A DNA stretch of 64,000 bases from Heterobilharzia americana (GCA_944470555.2 OX104128.1:61325257-61389256); one strand, 5' to 3'; counted from the first letter of the stretch, positions 13,348-28,500 are shown. Translations and numbers: made by a program. Notes: generated from the letters alone by a model not told the origin.

Positions 13348-13560
13348 TTATTGATTATTATATAGTAATATATACTTACTAGATCTGTTATTACCGGTTA
13401 CTAAATCAATTGCTCTTTCTGTTGCCACAGCATTAGCAACATGAGATTGATTGGCTGAAATCAGTCTATCCAAATGTGTTAATATTTCATAATCTGGAAC
13501 TGTCAGTCGCTCATTATCTAATCCAAGATAGATTGCAACAAGTTTACGAAATTCAAGAAG
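13348..13560 (-). CDS. CCDC170: CCDC170 exon 14 (conserved C-terminal block)
   Basis: It encodes LEFRKLVAIYLGLDNERLTV followed by PDYEILTHLDRLISANQSHV. This is the strongest match to vertebrate CCDC170, whose C terminus has FREVVSQMLGL, a PDYEIIKCLERL motif and a short tail. The frame continues to TAA at 13350-13348, which overlaps AATAAA. However, an excellent donor, A|GTAAGTAT, lies at 13380/13379, so a further exon is possible and the last ten residues are uncertain. Confidence 0.85.
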   Translation of the reverse strand, partial: LLEFRKLVAIYLGLDNERLTVPDYEILTHLDRLISANQSHVANAVATERAIDLVTGNNRSSKYILLYNNQ

Positions 13561-16500
13561 CTTTATGAAATGAAAATATACAGAGACATATATGCATAAG
13601 TTATATTACTAAAGTTCACTTTTATAAATCATATCATAAAGCATATTCCCTTAAATTTCAATAAACTAAGCCAAGTTAATATATAGAGTTTCAAGGTTTG
13701 TGGTGATTCGTTGATTTCGAGATGGCATTCATCACTGACTGACATCATTTGGAGAACCATTAGAAACCTTGGAGGAGTGAAGAGATGTTTCTTCCACGTG
13801 TGGGACTCATCAGCAGAGCATACCGATGACTTCACCATGGATTGAATCTAGGACCATCAAATATATATTATATATCCAATTATTATATTATCATTATATA
13901 TTGGGTTCCTAGTGGAACATAGAGCTTCATTTGCACGTCTCCATTTCGCTGTCTTCTCGGCAGTCATATTAACCTGGTTTCACAACTGCCTAGAAGCTTT
14001 CATTTCTTCTTCATACCATCTCCTCTGTGTCACCCTCGGATGCCCAACTCGTCGTTTCCCCTTTGGGTTCTACTCGAGAGCCTGGCGTGGCGCCTAATGT
14101 CCCCGAATAGTCTTCTCAGTCTGTGTCCAATCCAATCCATCTCAACTTTCTTCTTCATATTCGTTGGGCGATAGATTCTCGGTAAGTTCGTTGGCATGTT
14201 ATAATTAAACGACTTTTTGGAAATCAAGAGACCGGAGTATTTCATTGTCAAACATTTGGTATTATGGCGTTCATGTTTCTATAGTCAAGTCGCAAGAAGA
14301 ATCTCGGGAAATCTATCAAACTGTCAAAACATTCAAATCAATCTTGTTTATCCGAAGCAGTTTACACCAAGAAAAAATAACACCACTGTATATAAATGGT
14401 AAATTTGAGCATATCATTTCGAATGAATAGCAACCAACTATACATCAATCGAAAACTATGATCTACAAAACAAGCGACTTATTTGTGGCTAACAATAGGA
14501 TCTAAGATATGCGTTTCGTCCCATTTGGCACTCGTTAGTTAGATGTACCTTGGCCGCAGTGAGTTATATTGTTCTCACTAGGAATCGAACCTGAAACCAA
14601 TCGCTTCGAACACTTTGATCGAGATTTTTTTGGAGGAAAGAAAACATTTTAAACATGGAATAACTTCAAACTTTATTGCCGAAGTGAACTAATCACAATG
14701 TTGCAGAAACGTTAAAGGTAATAACTTGAAATATATTTGTTTAGAAGGGATGATTTCATTCATTTCCGCTCATTTTATGCCCTATTCAAACCACTTATAC
14801 ACAGTTCTTCCATGAAATATATTGAACTTTAGAAAGTATTGATATCATATAGTCATTTTTAGCTAAATTCGTTAATATAAATTAATAGTAAGTGATTATC
14901 ATTAAATTATTGTGTGTACTTAAGTATACTACTGTGAATGATATCAGTAGAGCATTACTTACATGTTCTTCAGATTTTTGACTAGTATTTAGTGAAGTTT
15001 GCAAATATTTCACTTCTTCACGTAATTTTATTAATTCTTCATTTTGATTTTCTAATTCTATATTTGATTCCTTTTTACAATCATTCAATTCTTCAGATAA
15101 TTTTTTAATCTCATTATCACGTTTTTCACATATCAAGCCTAATTCATCAATTTTATTTTGAGCAACACGTAATGCTTTTGATATACTCATTTGAGCAAGC
15201 TAAAAGAATATTTTTCACAAAAATACAAGTGGAAAATCATCTTCGACATGATAATATAGGAAGTCATTGTAAATAAAGTGAAAAAATATGATACAATTTC
15301 TTAGAATAAACTCAAGAGTATTACATTTTCTAAAACAAGCAAAAAACATTGATAAAATAGGATTTATTCGATTGATGAATTTCAACAGGACTCATCTGCT
15401 TGCCATTCGACATACATGGTTTTTATATACTGTTATGCAGTGGAGGACACATCGGGAACACAAATCACTCTATATTAAAAACCTCCTCGTTTAAAGTCAT
15501 CTATAAAGTGTAAAGAAACCTCCCAAAGGATGTATGTCTGTGTATCCTATGCATCACCGAAGTTCTTGTCATCCATATAGAGAAACCTGAACTATGTACA
15601 TAAAAGAAGATTGTTAAACTCCTCATTTCATGGCTTTCGTTTTTAGTCTCCTCTATCCCCTTCCATTTCCACCTTTTCTCTTTATTTTTCGGTTTTAACA
15701 CTATTCAATTCTTAAGTAATTTATCACTATACTCTTCCTGATCACAATTCAGTTTCCAGTTATGTCATCATGTTACCAAACTTCTTGTCTAGACTTATCT
15801 TCATTAATATTCACTACCAATCCGATTGCTAAAGAAACTTCAAAGCATGAAGTAAATATAAAAAACAAAAATAAACTTATTCCTCACTGGAATCGGAGAG
15901 GCGAAATGACTCCGGTTACTGAAAGCCTTAAAGAAGCCAATCAGCCGATGTATCTTCTCTCGATGAAAGCGAAATTAAGGATGAAGACATGGAATGTCCG
16001 AGCGATATATGAACCTACCAAGGCTGTCCCGATTGCGAGAGAGATGAGAATGTATAGCATAGAAGTGCTAGGAATCTGCGAGAGCAGATGGAATGGAATG
16101 GAATGGAAGTGGACTCTTCAAACTGTCAACTGTAGAGTCAATAATCTACTCCGATATTGTCACCCAGACGACAACCAGGAGCACACTGAGTTTTCCAGTG
16201 GCTATCATAGTGTCCCCAACAGCATTGAAGGATCTCATGCAGTGGGAAGGAATCTCCTCCTGTAAGATCATGACAGCAAGATTCAAGAAAGTGGAGACGG
16301 ATTGGGCATATACTGAGAAGGCTGACTGGGGACATCACGTGCCAGGCCCTCCAGTAGGATCCAAAGGGGAAACAATGAGATGGGCGTCCACGGCGAGGGT
16401 GACATGGAGGACATCATGTGACGAAGAAATGAAAGTTTGTGGGAAGCCGAGGTGCCAGGTTAAGATGACTGCAGAGAAGAGAGTGCAATGGAGGCACGCT

Positions 16501-19500
16501 ACTAAAGCCCTATGTTCTACTAGGAACTCAAGGGGAAAAAATAATAATAATACTCATCAGTTTTCAGTCTTATGATTTAAATGACAGTCCACATGATTGG
16601 CACTGTGTTACCATGCTTGACAAACCGTTTTAAACTATTAAATCCTTACATCAGAAAAATGTGTAAATTTGCGATTGTGCAGCTTTGAAAATGAAATCGC
16701 TGAAGAGGAACTCTTCGTTGAAATATACTTGTTCTTCTTTCATATGTTGATGGGTGTATTTCATACATCATTTTAAACAGAACAGTTAATATTCAACTAG
16801 GTAGTTTTATAAGAGTGTGCAACGTAGGAAAGATAAGTGTCAAGTAAACGAAATTATGATTACAATAATGATAAGATTAACGATGTAAATATGGGTGGTG
16901 AAAAGATCAAAAATCACGTCGTTTTGAACAGGGTAAATGAACATCATTTAAGAAGCGTAAATATGGAGAAGAGTAAAGTACCAGTTGGTCGATAGAAGTG
17001 ATGATAATGGCGAAGGAGATAAGTCATTTGACCATTAGCGAAGAAGTTCAAGATGAAATGGTAGTGCGACAGAATAATGATAATGAAGTGGTAAATATGC
17101 TAAGCAGACGAAGAGATAAAATGGCAAAACAAAACACTAATAAAAAATAAATAATTTCACAATACTTCAGAACCTCTGCCATGGACGATCTAAGGTGATT
17201 ACCATCTCTTTCTGTATACAGAGGCTCAGTTTATGAACAATAATCGCTCATACTTCCAAAATCGCAAGCATTTTTCTTATTTCGCTATCTGCTGACAACT
17301 GAGAAGCCTATAGTACCGTCAGTGTCATGTTGGTAATCTACTAGATGTTTCGTAATAAAACTCCTTGAGATTTTAAATCCACCATGCCTTCACCATTTAG
17401 GTAAATGCTTGGTCATGCGAGTAGACAGACGCCTTTCCGCATGATCTATGTATTTTTTTCTATAAGTACATTCGAATTGGTATATGCAGTTTGATATGTC
17501 ACTGAGTGGGATTCTATCTTTTCCCTATTGTTACATCATTCCAGTTAAATTATTCACCCTATGCTCTCATGCATCATTCTACGTCTTGGTCTGTATTATC
17601 TGTGTATGTATTCCACTATTGCACAACAGTACATAAAATCATGTATTTAGAGTAGTAAGCCGACCAATCCTACTGAAATTTATGAATTCAATAAATCCTT
17701 CTTCGATAAGGTTTATTGCTTGTTTGAATAGGGAAAAAATATCTTTTATTACGTTATCATCCATGAGAAATTATTTTTTGCAATTGCAGTACTCAGTTAA
17801 CTACAAACACTTAGAAGAATATTGAGCATTCATTTTTTAGTTCAATGTAAAATGCTATCTTAATTAAAGCTCGTAGAGTCTGAGCATTGCTTACAATAGC
17901 TACTTTGCATTATGAGTAAAATAAAATGTTCCATACCTTTCATCTATTAGAACTCAGAGTTAAAGTTATTAAGGTATTCTTGTCATTGCGAATAAGAAAG
18001 TTTATCAGGAAAGTACATATCGATTAGTCACTGAAATATGACCAGCTTTATTCCACCTTGTATTAAATAGGAACCGAATTCCATCTCTTATTTTTTCAGA
18101 CGCTGACAAAATGCAGGGTCTTCAGAACGCGTTGAACAGAAATCTGAGTATGTTCGGCATGCGTCTCATGCTTGTCAAATGCCAAATTGTGCTCTGGGAT
18201 GATCTGCAAATACTCTCAGTTTGATGATGAGGAGTAAGATGGTGGAATGCGTCAACCACTTCACTTACTTGGGGAGTTGCATCAGCCCGAACGGGTTGGT
18301 TGCTGACGAAATCCCAGTTTGAATACGAAAGTCACGTTTGGCAGTTGCCAACCTGTGTCGTTTCTGGCATCAGATGGCGAGATATCCTACTACCTATTAG
18401 ACAACGAGTATACTGCACTACGGAGCGTCTTGTCCTGTTATACGGCTGAGACATGGCCGTTGAAAGCAAACGATGAGAAGTGGTTACAGGTTTTCGGTCA
18501 CAGGTGTCTCCGCAGCGCTGCTCGCGTTCGATGGAATCGTCGTATTAGCAATGTTAAAATCAGGTACTAGACAAGTCAGGCAAGTCAATTAAATGAGGTT
18601 GTGAACCTTAGTTGACTGAGATGGCCTGAATATGTACTGCTCATCCCGAGCCACCGCCTACCTCGATGTGTCATGCTAGGGGGGTTGAATTAGGTTGGAA
18701 GAGAGTTCACGTTGGCTGGACCAAGACGTGGCACTAGTGCGTGAATTTGTTGACTGCTGGTGTGGTCCATGTAGACCCCCTGGCTTGGGTCCCCGGGACG
18801 ATAGGTATCAGTAGTTGAAGACTGTTGGTGACAAAGCCGTAAACCAATGTCAATGGCGCGGATGTATTCAATCCTTGACGTCTTCTAAACCTTAAATATT
18901 CACGCTAACTCACCTTTATCTTTAGATGGTTTATTATCTCACACAACATTGTTTACTCTGATATCACCTTTTTTCTATCCACTTGTTCTTTGTATAGCAA
19001 TTTGAAGTGTGGCAACTTGAACCAAGGTATTTGTGTGCAAGGTTTTGGGTTGATTTCTTCTGTCTGTCTAGGTCCATTGCTTCCAAATGATTGTTTGCTG
19101 GGACTTAAAAGTGTCGCGAAGTTTCATGAAAAGCAAATACTGCTGACTGGTCACTGTAGGAGAGTAACCTATTTCATACCACCTATTTTTTCTCACTGAT
19201 CGAATTCTGTTGATTACTTTGCAGTGTGGTCACCAACCTAAGAAAACCAATATCATGATGCACTTTGATTGATATTATTGAGCTGGATGCAATCGATAGG
19301 TAGCTCTGTTTGACTGGGGTTTCTAGCTTGTTGGGACTCGTCAGCAAGGCACATTTACAATTTTGAGGAAATTAATGTTCCCTTTAAGATTCGAACCTGT
19401 ATCACTCATTGCTGCATTCAGCAATGTTACTACTTGACTATTCGGGACACCAGTGATCTTCTGTAGGGCTGTAGTGCATGCGTCAGTCGGTTCCTGGAGA

Positions 19501-22500
19501 GTAACTGAAATCATATGGTTGAATTTAATTTACAGTTAACTGTTCACTAGTTACCCATTTTTAAGGGCAGAAGGGTTCATGAGTTAATTAAACATTGCTT
19601 AATATGAACTAATTTGGATTCTACTCTTTTCTATTTGTCTCTGTCATATAGAACAGGTAAACTTTATGAATTACTCAGTAAATTCATTAGTTTCAGACGG
19701 GAATGATCAGTTGTTGTTGTATTCATTAAAATACACAACTTTTAGTACAAAACAGTCGAATATACACATTTAGTTTCAGGTTGATGGGAATTTATTTTTA
19801 AGGTAGTATTGATCATAGACTGAAATCATTTGGAGAACAGTCGAAAACTGGCAGCACTGGACAGCTGTTTCTTCCTGGTATGGGACTCTTTAGCAATACT
19901 CACCCACGACCCCGTCAAGGATCGAACCCAGGTTTCACGGAGAAAAAGTTATAGATAGATCAATGAAAGTGATAGTAAATTTAACGAGTGTAAACCTCAC
20001 ATAGCATGGACAAATGATCGCTAATATTAGCTGAGTGGTAAGTACAAGATACTGCCTGCCCAATTTGGGATAACACAAGTTGGGCACTTTCTGCCGTCCT
20101 TTCTAAGAAGGTAAGGGTACTTTGAGGTCTTCTGCGTTAGTAAGAGTGTATAGTCTGTTGTGTACACCATTTTCGTGCATACACACCTAATTAAAAGCTG
20201 GTCTTTGGTCGGTTACGTTTGGTCTACCTGGGAAACTGGGGAGATCTAGAAAACCGCGGTAGAGAAAGTTGAAATAGATGGTTCAGTGTAACTGGTAATA
20301 AATTTGATCATTTTAAGCTTCATATGACAGACAAATTATTGATAATCTTATATGATATGACATGAGATTTATTCTACAGATTTAGGTATTTTAAAATATT
20401 TTTATCTGAGAAATTGAGCATTTTATTGTTCCCACACTATAAAGGTTTCAACTTCTTTTCCTTCATACTTTTCTACCCGTCCTTCATTAATCTTGTTCGC
20501 ACTTTATCATATTTCAAAGTACAATAACACACTCTGTGCCATGCTGGTTTGATTAAACAGTAACTTGTATATAAATATTCATTTCATAGCGTTTTACAAT
20601 ATAACTAACAAATAACACACTGGTTAAAATGCTGAACAATAATAAGGGGTTTGCCTTAAGAGCTTCCCTATTTTATAATTTCAGAAAGATAGTTCCCTAT
20701 CCTTGATACTTTCGTGTCACAAATATTGACTAAATTATATTTTTTTTGTTCATCAATGAAGTTTACATCTGAAATCATGCAATACTTCGTCACTAGCTTA
20801 CTACTTACATGAAAAACTTTAGTTGTGAAGTACCGAAGTCAAAAGTAGTCCAACTCAATGCTCAGGTCTAGACAAAGTGAAATTAGTTGTACTTTAGTAA
20901 CCATTCAATGTAACGCTATTGTTTTTCAGTTAGTAGTAATAGTCATTAATACAAGTGTAAATATTGGACACTATGGTAGAACGTAATCCCAAATTAGATT
21001 TGTTTATTTAATATGGTATACAGTAATAGAGTATTGCTTAACTGATGATGTCTTGAACATGAAATATTACTCACAGTCATTATCAATGGGATCATACAGC
21101 TTTCAACATTTGATTCACTTCGAATTCTTTGTCTTTAGTGGTAGCAAAATTTTCCACATCTCTGGTATACGTGTTGGATCATTTTATTATACGTGTTAGG
21201 TGTAGATTCGATGAACAAAGGTTAGACAACGAGTCTCTCCACCTAATTACATTGGACTTATGTACAGTGGTTTTATCCCAACGCATTGAGTGGTTGTGTG
21301 TTAATGCATGCGTTACAAAGCTGAGGGATTTTTACCATATTATTGGTTCTGCTGGGGTCTATCATTCTATATTTGGCTAAATTTCCATTTCCGACAATCT
21401 CCCAGTTTGACGTCACGGTCATTCCATGAACTTTGATAGATTAGATTATTTTGCTTGGTTGGGTCTGTTTGATCCATAAGCTGAGAAATTTACCTCTGAA
21501 CGGGTTTGTAGGTTGCAATGTCAACCTAATTATAGCCTTGTTGAGAAGCCTACCTAAAGTTTCCCATGTTTCTTCCTCTTATGGTAACAACAGAGTTTTT
21601 GAACTCTTTACTTGAGTCATTGTTATCAGTCAAATTCATATCACTATCATGACTCCTTTTCTTTGTGTTCTTACAAAGTTATTAATTGACTCTAGAGGAT
21701 AATTATTAATTGCTGGTATCTCCTTTATTTAAACATTTGACTGAAACCATTTTCACCGGTACTGGATAGGGTGACCTAAAGCGTAGATACCTGTTGAAGT
21801 GTGTTGGTCCCTGTAGTATTACGTACTTGACAACGTTTCGAACATGATTTATCGCTCATGATCATATCAGTGTCATTACGCAGCTTTTGACCGTATTGCA
21901 CTTCAGTCTAACATAGCTATGGGGAGATGGAGGTTATTTACATGAAATAGGAATGACGCAACACCACTAAGGACAAAGAATAAGAAGTGATGGGACTATA
22001 ATATTAAGATTCAGCGTGGTGTAATTACATTAACACGATTACGAGTACGTTACTTGGTTGGAGGCACTGGCAGGGAGCCTAACTAACCAGCATCCACCAA
22101 TGTGCACCCTAGTGCTGAGCCTCCCAGCTTTGCGGCCACACTGCAAATATGATCGCTGGAATCCGATCTGCACTTAGAGTAAGACGATATGAAACTGGTT
22201 GCTCTCGCGTAACCAATCAATAATTATGAGCAATACTGCATACCCAAGTCGTCATCAGTTAAGTTATACTGTTTTGAATAGTGTTGTGTTCTCTGAGCTG
22301 GATGATTTAATAATCAAGCTTTCCTTGTCAACAGCGAAAACTTCAGAACAAAGTGAGCTATAGGGTTTTCTCTATCATAAAGCTCACGTTTTTCTGAAAT
22401 TTCTGCTACTGATGTTGTCTAGAATGACAATGAAAGCTTCATGATTAAAACATTCAGCTCACAGATCACAACACCATTAAAGTCATCCTCCTGGGTTAAA

Positions 22501-25500
22501 AATATTCTACATTAAATCTTAAGGTAACACTGTATGCTATATCAAATAAACAAATCGAATATGAATAACAGTCAGTATCACAATCCAGTACACCGAGTTG
22601 AAACAACCCTGGAAAAGAGAAATTTTTACACTAACACAGATTCCTTAAAAATATAATAATACTGTATCCCTCATGATGAAAATCTATTTTGAAATGCACC
22701 AAAGTATAAATAATCGTGTATAAAATAGTTCTCATCGCGTTATGTTTAGATTCATTTTCTTGCGTAGTATCACTGAGGTTTCCTCTATTCATTTTATGAT
22801 CTAATTAGCATTAGATTTTTAAATCCTTCAGTACGAATGCACTTGAATAACCTACAGTCTTTCACTACGTTACATAGATGAATCAAGTCTGATTCAAGGG
22901 GAAACTTTGAAGGTCAACTTATTGAGAATTTAAAGGACTTTAGAAAGTAAGAAAATTCAATCTAGTCAGCTGGTTCAGAGTACAAATAATGACAGTCGTA
23001 TCGACATGTTCAGTTTGGAGGTTTTTTTATTGATTTCAGGTTGTCATTCACTATAGAAACCTGCAAGTACTCGCAGCTGTTTTGTTTTAGTATGTAGCTC
23101 CTCACCAGTACATACCATGACTCTGTCAAGGACCAGCACGCTATCAGTATCCACTGGGTTAGAATCTAATGGTCTGTCAGTTAACGATATAGTGCAATTT
23201 CCATCCAATGCCATCGTTCAGTAACTATCCTCACGTTCGAATTGGTTGGTCCCAGTGGTCACAAATTCTCATTGAACTTCAAGAATCAAATTCGGTTGGA
23301 TCTCATAATACCAGATCATTTTGTCTACTTTAAGCACTTCTGAGAGAGACATTATATAAGTAGGAAAAAATACTTCGGTTCCATCAACAGTAATAACATC
23401 AAGTGTTGTAAATATTTTACGTGAGCAAAATAACTGTTTTGAATTCTGGTGAAATCTAAGTCTTCTTTTCGACTTCCATTATCATCCAATTAAAATATAC
23501 GATTCAGGGATTCCAATTAAGGTTTTATGCAACAAACGAGAAGTAATATGAACTTTGGACTTGTAGTTGTAATACCTTTCTATCGACAAAAAATTCAACT
23601 TGTTAGTGTTCGCCTCTTCAGATGAAATACAACTCCACTTACAAATATGAATACATGATTACAAAAAGGCAATTAATGTAGGTAATTTTTAAAGAATGAG
23701 AGGAGAAATTAGCTAACCTTAGTTTGACTGGATTCTAGCAATCTAGCTTTTAGCATAACAACTTCCTGGCGTAGATTTTCTTCAACTTCTTTTAACTGTT
23801 CCAATTGTTTCAAAAGTCGTCGTCTTTCTTTTTCTGAAGTAGCCAGTGTCACAGGTGTACTACTCGCTGGTGTCACTATTTGATGTCTATTCTCTTGTGC
23901 ATCAGCTAATCGACGTCGCATTACACCAACCTGCAAATCAAGTGATTCAGCTCTATCTTTCGTTTCACGTAGCTCCCGCTGTAAACGTGAAATTTGTAAG
24001 CGTTGATTTGTCTGTTTCTCTGTTTCCCCTTGTTGCAATTGACTGAGACGAACTAAAATGTACAACGAGGAAATCAATATTACATCAGTAGAAATAAAGA
24101 GAATCACAGAAATAGAAATTGCTTAAATAGGAGTAAAATAAACAATTTTTCTAAGAAATGTTAGCATAATCGTGAGCCTGAGCTCTAAGACAGTCGAACT
24201 CAAGGCAATACCAGTAGTACGATTCTATAAGACAATCACAAGAAGCACACAGAGGAGGTGTAGCACAAACTTCATTGATCTCTAATGGGATAAAAGCAAA
24301 ATAAGACTGGTCCAGATGCGACCAATGCGAACTCAAAATTGCCCTTCGAGGAGGACGTCGGTAAATAAACTAAGGAGTACCCGGAATATTGGTATGATAG
24401 TAGCAACTCGCCGAGGTTTGTCAATAGCTAAATAACAATAATAATTTCAAGAAAGTCAAAAGAATTCAGTAATATGTAGTTGAGAAGAGGAACTTTATTT
24501 TCTACATCGTAGTTAGAAACATCATTAATTCTTCCAAACAGGGAAAAACAAGTTTGATTTCACACTTAGCGGAACATATTTGACATCGAGATTGATCTTC
24601 GTATTCAGAACTTAATGCGTCACAAAGTAAGGTGATACATTATCGATTCATACTTGTAATTTTTGTTTGCTATACCGAGTTGAATAGCTCGATCTTCCGT
24701 CCAAATGCCTTGATACTACAGCATCTTTAATATAGGTGTAAAACTTGGGCACTGTGGTAGAATTTAATTCCGTATTAAATTTGTTTATTTGATTTATAAC
24801 ATACAGTGATCTAGTATTATTTACTTGATGACGTTCCGAGCATAAATTATTACTCATAATCATATCAATGAAATCACACTACTTATATTCATCTTGGTGA
24901 CTAGCAGGGGAATCTGGGATACATTTCATTCTGTTTGGAACTCGTTGGTCAGCTGCATCTGCAATCCAGTGACTGATATTCCTCCCTCTCCTCGCAGTAT
25001 CGGCACATTCGCATAGGGGCCCACCTGCCAACAGATATCGAGCAATTCAGCCCTGTTTAGTAACGTAAAATACCCTTCACACGAGAGGTTTCTCCCGTCC
25101 CCAAGTCGCCAGGTGGATAGTGCTTCGATACTTGAAGCGATGGCTACCGGGTTCAAGTGTCCATCAAAAAACATCACTCACTGAGGTGCAGGCGCACCCA
25201 GCTGTGGAGTCTTAAATAGGACGAAACGCTCATCGTGGATTCCTTTGCTAGCCACCACCATCAAGACAATAGAGTTCCCTTTTAATTCTTACACATGACT
25301 GAGGTCAAAAATTGATATTTAACATCTGAATGAAAAAAGAGGCGGTTTTCATTCGCTCTCATGTATATTCTAAAGCTGTGGTGGTTTGAAATGTACACAT
25401 ATTTGCAGCAGTAAGATTGTATAACATTTTATGAGATAGTAAAATTAATGCCACCATTTTGAAGTTGTAGAACAGTTACTAAGTAAGGTGAGTTCTCGCC

Positions 25501-28500
25501 AATCACTGCATAATTCGTTTGTGTAAATTTCATTTTACTTCTTCATATTTCCCTTGCAATCAGTGTGTTTAACCCAGCCCTAGTAAACGTCAGTCGTAGC
25601 TCAAATATCTGACTGGTAACATCAAGTTGCATGATACAGATTCGAGTTTCGTAGGGACGTCAGTTCCTTCAAGGTTGCAGATACGTCTTGCTGACAAGTT
25701 CCGACAAGCACGGAACCATGATAAAACAAGGCTTCCTTTCGGTTATCTCGAACCAATTAACATCCAGTCGATACTTCCATTCAAAACGATCAAAGTGCCC
25801 AGAGCTTATCATGAATTGTGATAATAAAATTCTTTTTGGTCTCAAGTGGTTAATAATATTTGTCTGACTCCAACTGAAGTTATTACTTTATACAATAAAC
25901 TGTAGTGATCCTAATCATGAACATTATTACGTATAGATATCCAACATAATTTCAACAAAGAGGAATCGCTTAATATAACGGCGTTGAAGATAGTTAGTAA
26001 TAAGCTTCTAAAAATATGTTATTCCGCATACCAACAGTGATCTGTGGTGTTTGACTACGGAGAAATTCAAAAAAACTATGAGCATTGCAGAATGAAAAGA
26101 ATTGTAGAAATGGTATGATTAGACGCATACATGAAAAATTACCAAACGATAATTCAGTCAAGAAAATTTTTCTTCCTATGAATCACTTTCAGAAGCTGTA
26201 CGTTCATATTTATAAAAGTAACTAAAATATATTTCCATCAATGGCTAATGGGTGGATAAAAGGTCAACAAAAATTTTCAGTAGTCTCTAGGTCATTATAG
26301 CCAGAAGATCAACACAAAAGCACCAGAAACTGTTTCTAAGATTACGAAATGATGACTGAAAGGTCAATACAAGATAAAAACAGGGCGATTACGTAATAAT
26401 CTTTGAAGTAATAGGATACATTGACGAAATGCATATCCATACACTATCCTGCCTATCTGTCTAAAGAAGAATCTAAAGCGACTGATAGCTTGATGTTTGA
26501 GAACCTGACTAACTCTGGTGACTTCACTCACGAGGATCTACCTTCAAAGTCATGTATGAAGTAAAATCAAACATTTTTAAGACAGCATCAATTCACCACC
26601 TGAACACAACAGTTCAGACCTGATCTCTGGGTTCAAAAGAGGTAAGTCCAGTCTCTAATTTTACCCTATTTGTATATTCTCCCTAAGACATTTATTTGTT
26701 TATCTGTTGTAATACTATAAACAATTTTGACCTTCTGGCCCTAATCACCTTGAGACTATTGACAATTTTTGATGACCTTGTACTGACCAGCTAGCCATTT
26801 ATGGAAATATATTTTTTTATTCTAGCTATAAATACGAATGTACAGCTTCAAAAACTGATTCGTCGTAACGAAAAAATTTCTTCACTGAATCATCTTTTGT
26901 TAATTTTTTACAATCTAATGGAACTATCTTGGTGTATATATGAATTTCATGAAAATGAGTTCAGACTGCATAAAAATTTCCACTTACTGGCTATTGTATC
27001 TCCTAAAATTTCTGCACCCAATTCAGCAATAGGTTCATCAATTTTGAGAAGTTGCGCCAATTTGCATAAATGGTAGTGCAACTGTAAGTCAATAATATGA
27101 ATAAAATAAATAATCACACAGTAATATTAATATTAAGTCGTAGTTGTTATAACAGACTGAAGAAATTAAAATTAAAACCTCATACAGCTTGATGGACGCT
27201 CATGACTTGATCAGGTGTCGAAGCCAAAGCCTCTAGTTTTTGCAGCCAGTACGTTACCATTGAGTGCTGAGGAGTATCATACTAGAGCGAAATAACTATC
27301 TAGTGTCCCCAAGTTTTCAGTGGTTCTCCAGCTGACATCAATCCGTGATGAATACCGGACTGAAAAACTCACCTTATTTTGGTACAGCTCAGTTTAAGGA
27401 TCAGTTTATTGTCTTCAGACTCATCGCAGTGACAATCATAGTTGCCAAATTACTGCATATTAAGTGATGTCAGGTATTCCAACTTCTATATAGCAGGTGC
27501 AGTGCTATTCAAATAATAAGGCGCATTCAAAGCAGCAGTTGCTTGACAATATCAGAGTTATGTATTTTGCAGTTGTTGATTGCAAGACTTCATAACTTAG
27601 TGGAACTGTGATAAGTGTTTTGTCTGCTTCAAACTGTGAGGTGGCCTCATCAGTATTTACCTTGTACAGAGGTGAAGCGTTCCGACTTGTAGATGGGGTA
27701 ATCCTTTCTTCTGTTTAATCATAATTTCACTTTTATAATTACTGTTATCTTTTAACGTTTGTTGTTGACCTAATATTTGATGATTGATTTACTTGACTGG
27801 TCTCCAGTTGACTGGTCCCTTCTAAGTAGGCTATATGTTGGGTCAGTGTCCAAGTATCTGTTGATTACCATTTGATTAGAGCAACGTAAGTCCAGGAATG
27901 CGTTAATTTTAACTTCAAAAAAGTGAAGTTCTATGTTTCTTTTCAATTTGCATAAACAACTTTGAGTTGTACACAGTGTTAGTAGGTTACCACCTATCCA
28001 AAGTTTTTTCAAGGTAAAGAAATTCGCTATTTTAGTTTCTGTTAACTCATATCAAGAAAGTGTTCAATACATTTCTTTATTATGCTGTTTTAAGTACTTC
28101 CAGTGTTTAAATGGTTATATAAGAAAACAGAATAGAAATCTGTCATAAAAACCTCCATTGATATCAGTAAAACAAACTATTTGAATACAAAGCTGTGTAG
28201 TCAAAATTCATCGCTACTAAAAAAGAACACTAATAGTCTTTGAAAACAGTGAAGTGGCTTTTAGTTATTAGATTAACGAAAATATTGTTTCTCAGGGGAA
28301 AATACAAAATTCATGAGCATATAAACTAAATACTCTTTAATAATCATTTAACAGACTATGAATTGCACACAATTTCTGTGAACACAAGTTAATAATAATA
28401 CATGAGTAAGTCCACTTCCTATCGACTTGGATTGAGGTGAAAAGTCTTGGCTAGGGAACCAGTACGAATACAATACACGAATGGTTACGCATCACGACTT

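Noticed and set aside
13629..13838. 70-residue frame repeated at 33195-33410
   Set aside because: Both are translations of the family B repeat.
15762..16265. 167-residue frame as a host gene
   Set aside because: From about residue 22 on it is the endonuclease start and 5' end of the RTE-like family.
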